DNA of 64,000 bases. Source: Sphagnum compactum (taxonomy: Eukaryota > Bryophyta > Sphagnopsida > Sphagnales). Positions 39,370-48,779 of this stretch are shown piece by piece (the first letter of the stretch is position 1; each line of letters opens with the position of its first letter). The notes below the pieces were generated by a model. That model searched no databases. It was not told where the DNA came from and saw only the letters and a list, made by a program, of their open reading frames with translations. The stretch covers positions 11,346,001-11,410,000 of the forward strand of contig OZ234501.1 of NCBI GenBank assembly GCA_965153455.1, written 5' to 3'. The translations under genes and the position numbers were made by a program.

Positions 39370-41751
39370 TGACTTCTTTGTCCTTCAACATTTTTTCTCC
39401 TTCTAGCTAGTTTAACCAGTCCTTCCAAATAATCCAATTATCTTGGAATTATAAGAATGGTTTCCATGGGAGTTAAAAGAAATATTTCCTTTGATGAAAT
39501 GAGAAAAAATCTCAGATTTCACAGCTGCTTTAGAACCCATGTTTATTCCCCTCTATTATTCTTCAACAATCCCTTCTTCTTGTTCTTCTACTAGGTTGGC
39601 AGTTATAGGCAATCTCCTTTTTGTGATTCTCACCCCAGAAAAGATATGCTGGTCCCCTCCACAAATATAGTTCAATTCTGCAAGAGTGGCCTCCTCATCA
39701 TCAACCAAAACTTCTAAGAAATTTGTGGTGGCAGGCAAACCCTTTGCAAATTTCTTCCAACACCTATCCTCCATATGTTCTAATCCAAAACAGAAAGAAC
39801 ATTTTAGACCACAATTGTTAATCTTATGCCCACCTCCGCACTTGGCACATTTTAGCCTTGTGATTGCAAGTTTAGGGCATGTTGAGGCTATGTGTTCTTC
39901 TGAGTGGCATAATTAACAGCGGTTGTTAGTGTTGGCAGAAAAGTACTGGGTCCAACCTTGCCATCAATCCCCTTCCCAAAGAAATCAATGAGAGTTCCAT
40001 TCAAAACATGAAGTTGTCGATCTATGGTGGATTCTCCAGACATGGTTTCATCCTGTTCTTCCTTCATAGGTTCAAATGGGGTTTCCCCCAGTTCTCCCAA
40101 TACATGTTCAATTTTAGTAGCAACAACAACCACCTCTTCAATGTTAGTGTAGGTCTTGACGATGCAAAGTTTTCTTATTTTTGGTCTTAATTTTGCTAGA
40201 AATCTACAATGTTGTTCTGCATCTTGTATTTGACCCCGTTGAAAAAGCTTATCCAACCTTTCATAGTACTTTTGAACCCTTTCCTTTGGTTCTTGTTTGA
40301 TGGCATCCAATTTGAGCTAGATGTCATCAGTGTCAATATTGCCATATTTCTGCACTATCCAGGTACGTAGTTCTGTCTAATCAGTAGGTGCAGGATTCAA
40401 TTTCTTGAACCATTCTTTGGCCCTCCCTCTTAGGTTCAATTTGGTAATCTTAAACAATTGATCAACATTCAAATCTCGGATTTTTATCGTCATTGTTAGT
40501 CTTTTAGCCCAATCATTTACATCCTCATGATCTCGTCCCCAGAACAACTCGTCCATGCCCTGGGGACTAGTCATTTTGACCCTTCCAGTCTAAAGATTTA
40601 CTTATTGCCAGTATTCTATTGTAGGAACTTTTTCTACACCCATCCTTCTCCAAGTTGTTAGTTCTACTGCTATAACCTATACAACTTCTTACTTTACTAA
40701 TCTGGATGAGGCTTCTCTACCATTCATCAAATTCTGTCCTGGTTTTCAACTAAATTACTACCTGAGTGCAGAATTTTGACAGTCATATGTGAATGGCTAT
40801 GTTCCCAACCTTAGTGAATTGGGATCAAAACCAATGATCCTAGTAACAGCCAAACCTGTGACATCTTAAAATGAGAATACCAACAAGTTCTCTATGGAAT
40901 TCTAACTCAAAAATAGTAATGCCTGACTTTATTTTGTGGTTCATAACATAGATAAGATTTCTATGCTATTCCAGCAGATATGTATAGCTCTTCAAGATTG
41001 GATTATTAGTCTTTGATCAAGAAAGGAAATTGGATTATCTTCCTTCTAGTATTGGATTTAAAGTCACAACATCAGAAGGTAGAAGAGTGAAAGTTTGCTC
41101 ATCTGTAGAGTCCATCTACCATCGTATCCCAAAGTTATTGTCATCAAATGTTCTCCAACTTATTAGCCGAGATTTTGTTCCAGAGTTCTCCACCCTCAGT
41201 ATCCAGTCTCTAGTCCGAAATAAATCTTCCACCCTGGAATGAAAAATCTGCTGAAATGATTTGGGGAAACAGGAAAAAAAGGAATCCAAACATCACCTAT
41301 TCACGACACTTGTCTTTGTCTTTTCGATCTGTGTGTTGACACCTTACGCAAGGTAGAAGGTAAAATGATAATGTCTTTGAAATCTTGCGCTTGAAACCCA
41401 TCATCCTGCTCCATCTTGCATTTTCACCCAGACCTGTGCCTTAGTACAAAACTCGTTGTGCATTAGCTCCATAATAATGTCTCCAACTTGTGCTTCATCA
41501 AGTTCACTCCTATAATGGCAACAACACCAAATCCTAGCTGATGCAAGATTAACACTCTTGTTCGTGGTGCTCCTTGAGTTCTGGGAAAATCAACCCTAAG
41601 AGTGATATGTTCTTCCTGAGTTTCCTAAGTCTCTGCAACCAATTGCTCTTCATTGGAATCAAACATCCTAACTTCTGGGACATTTCATCTTCCAAATACC
41701 CTTGTAATCACATATGTTCCAGCCTTCTAGGATCAACCAGCTCTAATACCA
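39370..41751 (-). pseudogene. Second, decayed copy of the gypsy family (leader and gag)
   Basis: Running right to left are a primer-site relic TGGTATTAGAGC (41751-41740), a leader with remains of the pre-gag ORF (41414-41030), and gag from MTSPQGMDELFWG at 40574. Gag continues in three open pieces (40574-40377, 40310-39888, 39774-39556) separated by stops and shifts. The first zinc knuckle is degraded, and the homology ends near 39370, before the protease. The GRAKEWF, ERVQKYYERLDKLF and SHFIKGNISL motifs match the first copy closely. It preserves the Gln codon at the gag start that is a stop in the first copy. Confidence 0.88.
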
Positions 41752-42288
41752 AAAAAAAAGGGAGATGATTTCTGGTGTGGAAATCCCTAACATTGTGAAT
41801 GCAAACTCAATAAGATTTGCTAAAATTTTCAGAAATAGAAAGAATGTTACAACATGTATGGTTTCTAAACCTAAATCCTTCTAGCCAAGCAAATCTTGTT
41901 ATTTTAGTACTATGGACCTCAAGGGATCAAACCTCTCTTGATTTCCTTTCAAGGAGCCAACTGGTTGCTTAATGTGTGGCAGCTCATACTTCAACAACAA
42001 AAATCCCATAAGTGTAATCCCAACATCATTACATGGTTTTTCTCAAAAGTTGGACAGAGACTAAAAATAGAACATGTGAGTGTGATCTTGTACACTTCAT
42101 AGTATCCCCTTGTTGCCAAAATCCCCGAAGCTCCCATTATCCAGCAGGTACTCTCTTCTTAAAATGATCACATTACACATTCACATTAAGATCCCCAAAT
42201 TGTCAAAGATGATGTTGCCACAACAACTGCTCCTGAAATTTTAGACTCATTCATCATTTCCCTTATTCTGGTCCCTAATATGCAAACA
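41752..42288 (-). repeat. Possible LTR remnant of the second gypsy copy
   Basis: By position, the sequence right of the primer-site relic should be the 5' LTR. It shares a GAAATC..CCCTTTTTTT stretch next to the PBS with the first copy, but the rest has diverged too far to align by eye. It is interrupted or ended by the solo LTR insertion at 42294. Confidence 0.35.
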
Positions 42289-42293
42289 CTAGA

Positions 42294-43265
42294 TGTCACA
42301 ACCCTAGCCTTGGGCTCGCGACCAAGGTAAGAATTTGCAAAGGTGCGGGCCAAGAGTGAAGCCCGGGAGTCACATTTCATGCTCTTAGGAGTGTAGGAGA
42401 GTGTGAGGGAATGAACCCACACACTCCCGAATGGGCTCTCATTTTGGGAATTAGAGTCCCAATGGACTTTTGAATCTTCAGAGGGCGATTGTAGGGGCCA
42501 AAACTCATTGGATTGAAGATTTACTTTTAGCATTGAAAAACTCTTGAAACATAGATGTTTAAAATAGGCTTGCATGACCCATTTGGGTATTTAAAACATA
42601 AGTTATGGCCCAAAAAAAGGTCGAGAATCAAAATGCCAATTTGACTCTCGACCACTAAAAGTCGAGAATTTCCCTAATTTACTTGCGTGCAAGTGATGTG
42701 TCATATACCGTTAAAAAGTTTTCGACTAAAACTTTGCTTTAGACCTCACCTCAATCGGAGGTTTGCACAAAAGTTATAGGCCTCCAAAGTTGCTAGAATC
42801 CTAATTTCGAGAATTTCGGGACTCCCAATGTCGCAACCCCACTTTGAGACAAGTGTGAGGATGAAACTCACATTCCCAAAAGTGAGAACTTGGAGTCCTC
42901 CGGGACTCTTGAAAACTCAGAGCTTGATTGCAGGGGTCAAAACACCTTGCATTGAAGTGTTCATTATACCGTTGAAAAGGTCTTGAAGTGTAGATGTCGA
43001 AAATGGCCTCGCATGAGCCATTCAGACATCTACAGCACAAGTTATGGTCGAAAGAAGGGCCGGGAGTCAAACTGGCAGTTTGACTCCCGACCACTAAAAG
43101 TCAGGAATCGACCCGATCCCGGTGCGTTCAGGTAGATTGCGACACATTGTTGGAAAGATCTTGAGGAGAGCTACAAGATTGCTTTAGACCTCATCCCAAT
43201 CAGAGGTCTGAGTTGGGAGTTATGAGCTTCCAAAGTCCCGGGAGTCCAAACCGGGACAGTTTCGA
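42294..43265. repeat. Tandem duplication of the LTR 5' part (about 535 bp unit)
   Basis: The stretch starting TGTCACAACCC at 42294 recurs in diverged form from TGTCGCAACCCC at 42829. Shared blocks in order are GTGAGG..AACTCACA, TTGAA.AC.CAGAG, TGACTC.CGACCACTAAAAGTC, and TTGCTTTAGACCTCA..CCAATC. The second unit is slightly shorter. Confidence 0.8.
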
Positions 43266-43276
43266 AACTCCTCCTT

Positions 43277-44030
43277 GGGAGTCCCGGGACAAAAAGCCAT
43301 TCAGATGTGGGTGTCGCGGGCGAACGTAGAGAATACTATATGGGGGAAGGTGGTGGCTTCCCCCAAGTCCGGGCCGTGGTGAGTTTTGTGAGTCCAGAGT
43401 TGCTCGTGGCTTGTCCTAGCACCAAAGGTGTTCCATAAAATGATCTAACCAACTAGTTGGTTGGTTTTGATGCAGGTTTGAGTAAGTAAGTAAGCTTGTC
43501 ACTCTTCCTAGTCCCATCCCGAGGCTTCAGCACGCCCCTCTACCCCTTTTAGTGCTGAAGGCTGGGAGCGTGCCCCGAGTCCCTCACTTTTCCGCAACTT
43601 GAACAAGTTAGCCCCATCTTGGGACTAACTAGGGACTTGGGAGCACCTCACCCAACTTGGGAGTCCCGGGACAAAATGACATTTGGGTGCAGGCCCCGTG
43701 GCCAGGCACAGAGAATACTATAAGGGGGAAGGTGGTTGCTTCCCCCAAGTTTGGGCCGTGATGAGTTTTGTGAGTCCGTGTTTGCTCGTGGTTTGTCCGT
43801 GCACCAAAAGTGGTCAAACTATGCACTAACAAACTTGTTGTTTGGTTTGTGCAGGTCTATGTGAATAATTGACCCGTTTATCGCTCGTCCTAGTCCCCAT
43901 CCCAGAGCTCCAGCACGCCCCTCTACCCCCAAAGTGCTATGAACCAGGGAACGTATTCCAACTCCTCATCCTTCCACTATTTTCAGTTTTGGACCCATAG
44001 TTGAGTGTATCAAGGAGCTTGGGGGTGCGT
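43277..44030. repeat. Second tandem duplication inside the solo LTR (about 383 bp unit)
   Basis: GGGAGTCCCGGGACAAAA occurs at about 43277 and 43660. Each is followed in the same order by AGAGAATACTATA.GGGGGAAGG, GGGCCGTG.TGAGTTTTGTGAGTCC, a TTGGTTTG..GCAGGT block and CCAGCACGCCCCTCTACCCC. Confidence 0.85.
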
Positions 44031-44037
44031 CACTAGA

Positions 44038-45000
44038 CCTCCTATTTGCTTCTTGACACTCTTGGCACAACGGAAGATCAAGAGCCATGTTCAGGAAAAG
44101 ATGAAATCTAGAAGGACCTTTATACCCAACTCATTACTATGAAATTCCAAACAAATTTCACACATTTTAACTAGCAAAAGACAAGAACTTAACTTCTCCC
44201 TCAGTCGCAAAAATATGCCTTCCTTCATTTCAGCCCGCTTCATATAGTTTTCTCCTCTCCACATCCCTTCGTTCCCTTGAAAGCTCCGCACCAATCCTCC
44301 TTTAGAACCATGATTCACACTACTCATAAAGAGTATCCATTGAGCAGCCATGATCGCACTCCATCACTGAAACCAGCTCACCAAGGCTAGTCCACAATAA
44401 CCTGCAAAATAACAAACCAAGCCAAAAACAGAAAAACAAGAATTTGAATTTTCGGCGTTCTTGAAACATTGCGACTTTGGTAGCTTTGCAACAGAGCTGA
44501 ATTAGGGTTTCTGCTTTCATCCACAGAAAACGCTTAACACTGTTTTTAGGTCACAAGTGTTCTGTTTTTTTTAAATGCCTCACAAACAGCAGAGGGTAAA
44601 ACTTGCTTGGTAAGGTGCCCTCTGATTACACTTAAAAAATCAGAGCAAGTCTTTAAGTAAAGGAAAAGGGTCTAAAAATAGACCCTTCAGGATTTGATAT
44701 CCATGTTGGAATCTGATAGGTTGAGGAAACAAGTTAAAAATCTAAAAAGGTCTATTTTCAGACCCTTCACCTACATGAAGCCCAACCTGATTTATTTATT
44801 TTTGTTTCCTTTTACAAATTAAAAAAATAATAATAAACAAAAATATATAAACAAGGGGTGTGTCACACTGTTGCCTTGCCATTTACATTTAAAAGTATCT
44901 TAAGGCAAAAGAAGAATTATGGAAACTCAAATATTTCACCATGCAAAAATGTAATAGAAAAATCCTCTAAAAGAAACCAAAATCCTTCAAGATATTATAA
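44038..45000. other. Spacer right of the solo LTR
   Basis: No gene is seen. ORFs of 86 and 66 codons on the minus strand have no recognisable domain. Near 44669-44690 and 44740-44775 are two copies of a GGGTCTA..TAGACCCTTCA type short inverted motif. Confidence 0.5.
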
Positions 45001-45008
45001 CTCTATAA

Positions 45009-45221
45009 AGGTGCATTCACACATAATGTTAAGTCAGCGTCAAGTGAAAATCTAGGTGGCATCTTAGGTGGCACCCAATGTTAAATGGGTGACTGTTTAA
45101 CATTAAGTGAATGTTATCTTAACATAAAATCTTCATGGTAAATAGGTTTAGGTCCTAAATGACTAGCTTGGTGCTAGGGGACTTAATACTAGAGTCCTTA
45201 ACACCAAGTGTGAATGCACCT
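45009..45221. mobile_element. MITE-like element, 213 bp
   Basis: Terminal inverted repeats AGGTGCATTCACAC (45009-45022) and GTGTGAATGCACCT (45208-45221) are perfect over 14 bp and continue imperfectly to about 25 bp (TAATGTTAAG against CTTAACACC). There is no coding capacity. TAA occurs beside both ends, which would suit a 3 bp target duplication of the PIF/Harbinger type, but the left side has one extra A, so the class is open. Confidence 0.7.
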
Positions 45222-45789
45222 AAATTAACCTCAAGTTTCAATGCAACCCAAAATATCATCTTTCAAAAATCCTCATATAAAAATAGACCTATTACCTAGT
45301 GTTCAAAATCCCTTAAGCTACTATCATAGTACCTAAACGATTTCAGCACAAATTAAGAAAAAAAAAATTGGCCAAATTTTAGAAAAATAATATGTTACTT
45401 GTGCCAAAAAAATTATAAATATAAAATTGATAAGATTTGGACTGTCAAGTTTGAACAGCAGACCTTAAAGTTCAAGAACTTAAGATTAAAAACATACTAA
45501 ACAGTCCCACAAACTTCAATGAAATGTGTTTATTATTATTTATAACCATTACGAGCTGAAAATTTCAGAATTAAAAAAAATCAAGTGCTAAAATTAAGAT
45601 TTAAAATTTAATTAATTATTCAGCAGTTTGTTGCCAAATCGGATAAGGAGTACAATATACTCTATAATGAATCTACACACATTATCATTGCCTTGAAAAT
45701 ACAAAGGGAAAAATCAAGCGGGTCATCACGTGTTGTGCGAGTTGAGGCCTGCAACTGCAATGTGACATGGCACTATTGGTATGATTCCC

Positions 45790-46085
45790 AGTTCTAAATT
45801 CTGCATTAACTTCCCTCTGTGTTTTTTTTTACCCTTGGCTAATTTGTTTTTCAAAATGGCAAAAAACAGAAGTGTTTTTCGAAGTTTCTGGTCATCAAAT
45901 ATGAAGTTTTTGATAGAAGAATCGTCAGATACTACATCAGGTTTCAACAGGTAGCCAACAATATAGGATGGATGCTTCAATGTTTTACTTTTCATGTTTT
46001 GTTTTAGCCACATTTGGCTAGATTTGTCTTAAAGATGATTGCAACTCATGCAAATTACAATATTGATGGAAAAAAACACACACTT
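45790..46085. repeat. Interspersed repeat family, copy 4
   Basis: This contains AATCGTCAGAT, GGTAGCCAACAATATAGGA, TTAGCCACATTTGGCTAGA, GTCTTAAAGATGATTGCAACTC and AATTACAATATTGATGG followed by an A run. It lies directly left of the acetyltransferase-like pseudogene. Confidence 0.6.
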
Positions 46086-46089
46086 CACT

Positions 46090-46975
46090 TCATATGCTCC
46101 TATCAGCAACTGGAAAGTAGAGATCCTGTGCAGCTGACATTACAATGGTCTTGGCCTGTATCAACAAGAGCTTTCTCCATGCTTCTGTTACATCCATCAT
46201 TCGTCCCAATGTTGCTGTTTTGCCAAGTCCACAGCAGCAGATTCAGCAAGTTGTTGAGGTCTCTAGTCTCTCTACAACCCAGAAAAAAGCCCTCCCAGAA
46301 ACCCATCAAGAAAACCTCAAGACTTGAGTAGCCCATGTCCCTCCACACCTGAACCAACACAGAAAATATTTTATCAGAAACTGCAATGTAAGGGGGTTCA
46401 AATTTATTAAAAAAACAGAGCCTCTGTGGAGGACTTGAGCATGGCACAATATCTGCCAGGAACCATCCACAAAAGTTTTGCTCCAGTTCAACATCACAGG
46501 CATTGCACTCAGAATCAGTTATATGTTCACTGCACTGCACTTTTGACCCACAGAAAGTAGTGAACACAGTCTCAAGAAGCTGAAACTGATCAAGAAAGGC
46601 TCTCATACTAACAGGAACATGCAACAGGCCCCCAAAAAAGTAGCATGCTTGAAACAGTCCAGACCCAACAAAATGAAATGGAAGCTTCAGACTAAAATGA
46701 TGCTGCCAGACAGAAAAACTTTCTAAGAGATAAGACATCAAACTGACCCAAAAGCTTGAATTCCTACTATAGGCACTTCAACCAGGTACATAGCACAAGG
46801 ATCACAACACTCCTCACCTGATTTCATTGGAATCCAAGGAAAAGCCACAGCCTGCATATTCTAAGACATCAGCAACTGCAGCCCAGAGGCCCTTAGGGGG
46901 CGTTTTGTTATACCAGCCATCCTGAAATGAACTGTCTGCTGTCAGAACTGCCTTCACACCCTCCAGAAATACTAA
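46090..46975 (-). pseudogene. Homoserine O-acetyltransferase-like (MetX/alpha-beta hydrolase) pseudogene
   Basis: Two exons are recognisable. The first (about 46975-46818) reads LEGVKAVLTADSSFQDGWY then a PPKGLWAA block and ends at a good GTGAGG donor. The second starts at 46348 after TTGGTTCAG and reads RDMGYSSLEVFLMGFWEGFF, then NNLLNLLLWTWQN, then MEKAL. After MEKAL the family pattern continues only in another frame (QAKTIVMSAAQDLYFPVADR), so there is a frameshift, and a few extra bases precede RDLNNLL. These blocks match the C-terminal half of MetX-type acyltransferases, which use O-acetyl transfer to homoserine or act as general esterases. The nucleophile-elbow exons are not found to the right. 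It is a decayed fragment. Confidence 0.75.
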
Positions 46976-48587
46976 GCATCATAAAAAATTTCAAACTGCA
47001 CAGCCACCTTGCACACTACATGATTTCAAAGACAAAAAAGAAAAGCCAAACTGAGCATTATCATTACAGACCCACTGCAGAAACATGATCAATAAAAGCC
47101 AGACTCTCTAGTCTCTAGCAAAGGTAAGGATTAAACAGTTGATTGGGTATGATCCAATTTATTTTTTGCTCTTGACCATGATGGGTTTCTTCAGTTTTGG
47201 GTGTGGCCAGTTAGGTTGTGATGGCAACTTGAAAAGCTATTTACTAAATAATTTCCAAAGATGCCAGAAATTGAAGTCATGGTGGGACAAATTATGTCTT
47301 TTGTAACAATAGGTAGCATGAACATTTTTAAGGAAACCCATAGGTTTAGTATTTTACCTTAATTCTCAATTTGGGATCAATTTGTGACAACTGTCCCATT
47401 GCATGACTTGAATTTTTTTTGGTGTGTGAACATATATGTGCTGGTGCAGTAACAAGAGAAAGTGGAACAAATTAAGAGAGTTCTGTAAACAATTTGTATT
47501 GCTTGATTTGTTGTTGTCTCCAACTATCACTTATATAAATTACCCAACAAATATCTCTTTCTGTTATGGGCTTTGTTATTGAAGAAGGTTGATGCTCTAT
47601 CCCTTATCTTCCAAGTCTTCTTATACTATTCACAAGTGATCTTAAACTAGATCTACCATCAGAACATGCAACAAAAGGCACCCCTTGGGATTGTGGTGGT
47701 TGTTAATTGACCTGCAATGGGCACTCTGCAATGCTCTTCCCTTGAAACCAACATCCACACCCATCCTCTTACATGTTTAGAAGGTATTGTAGCTATCATG
47801 TGACCCAGAGTAATCACAAGTGATAGTTTGTTTGAGGACTTTTCCAAAATGTGCTTTCAAATCCTTTCAATAGTTTCTTCAGTCCAAGAAATTTATACCC
47901 TCTCTCACATCCTTAAAACCCATAATCCACACTGTAACTTGCAAATGTGAAGAAACTTTAAAATCCTCCCCCATCTTAATGCCACCATATTCAAAGTATT
48001 TTAAGACCATAGTCACCAACATAGTTTTCAAATCCATAATGGGATAAAGTCCTCAACCGTATGCAAGTTTGTGCAATCCCACTCTTGCACATGCATGTTG
48101 GGGAAACAACATTGTCAAGCAGCCATGACAAACGACAATTCCTTTTGCACCATAAACGTGCCACATAGTTTAAATCATCATTCAAGGAGCTCCAACCCAT
48201 ATGAATTTCAATTCAATTCTGCTTTAGGATTGTGCAAGTTCATTCATGATTTCTTGATCCTAGGTCATGAAACATTATGAGGATTGAGTTTACTTCTTCA
48301 AAATGGAAACGACTACTTTAAAAATTCATTCACCATCCATGCTTGGTACATACATAGTACTTGATATTACATGCAACACAATGATGATGGAGGTTGCACC
48401 TACATATTTGTTTATGGAGCTTATATCTCCTTGAAACCCTTTAAAGACCCTTGGGGCTTAAAGATTATGGCTAGAATGAAAGGTTTGTAATTGATCCATG
48501 TTGAAAATAAGTCAACAAAGGAAGAACTACAATTCCCATACGTCTATGCAAAGAATGTTAGCCAACCGAATTCCATGGCACTTGAAT
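46976..48587. other. Spacer and presumed 3' flank of the TNL gene
   Basis: No gene is seen. The 3' UTR of the TNL would lie left of 48588 if the sixth exon is used. Minus-strand ORFs of 62 and 69 codons (47659-47847, 47991-48200) show no domain. Confidence 0.5.
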
Positions 48588-48779
48588 TCACACAAGATAT
48601 GAGAACATGGGATGTGAGTTGACATGCCCTCTGTATTCTTGGTAGTTAAATCGCATTTCATAACATTTGTCACAAAGATCAAAACCTCCACACATGGAGC
48701 AACTCCATCGTCGAATTAAGATCTCCTCATAACAATAGTCACAATAATAACTTAAGGATGATGCTATGACACTTGGTAC
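48588..48779 (-). CDS. ZZ-type zinc finger exon (probable last exon of the TNL)
   Basis: This is a 63-residue frame starting directly after CACTAG, which can serve as a splice acceptor and otherwise ends the frame. It reads YYCDYCYEE, then RRWSCSMCGGFDLCDKCYE, then GHVNSHPMF. The three CX2C pairs with X5 between the second and third pairs, the FDLC motif and the final HX3H agree with the ZZ family (two zinc ions, cross-brace). It lies 431 bp from an in-phase donor in TNL exon 5. It is an open, undamaged frame in a region where unselected sequence is full of stops. The alternative is that it is a relic of a separate ZZ gene. Confidence 0.65.
   Translation of the reverse strand, partial: VPSVIASSLSYYCDYCYEEILIRRWSCSMCGGFDLCDKCYEMRFNYQEYRGHVNSHPMFSYLV

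Larger units (their letters stand above)
42289..44037. mobile_element. Solo LTR, 1739 bp, with 5 bp target duplication
   Basis: A sequence starting TGTCACAACCC (42294) and ending GCGTCA (44032) is flanked on both sides by CTAGA (42289-42293 and 44033-44037). TG...CA ends with a perfect 5 bp direct repeat are the mark of LTR-retrotransposon insertion; with no internal region present, this is a solo LTR left by recombination between two LTRs. It is GC-richer than its surroundings. It contains two internal tandem duplications, described separately. It is unrelated to the gypsy LTR at 4617-5390 as far as I can see. Orientation is probably plus, as TGTCACAACCC resembles common plant LTR starts. 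Confidence 0.82.

Noticed and set aside
46103-46741. 212-codon minus ORF taken as one protein
   Set aside because: Only its last third matches the MetX-like family; the first two thirds are the intron before the acceptor at 46349.
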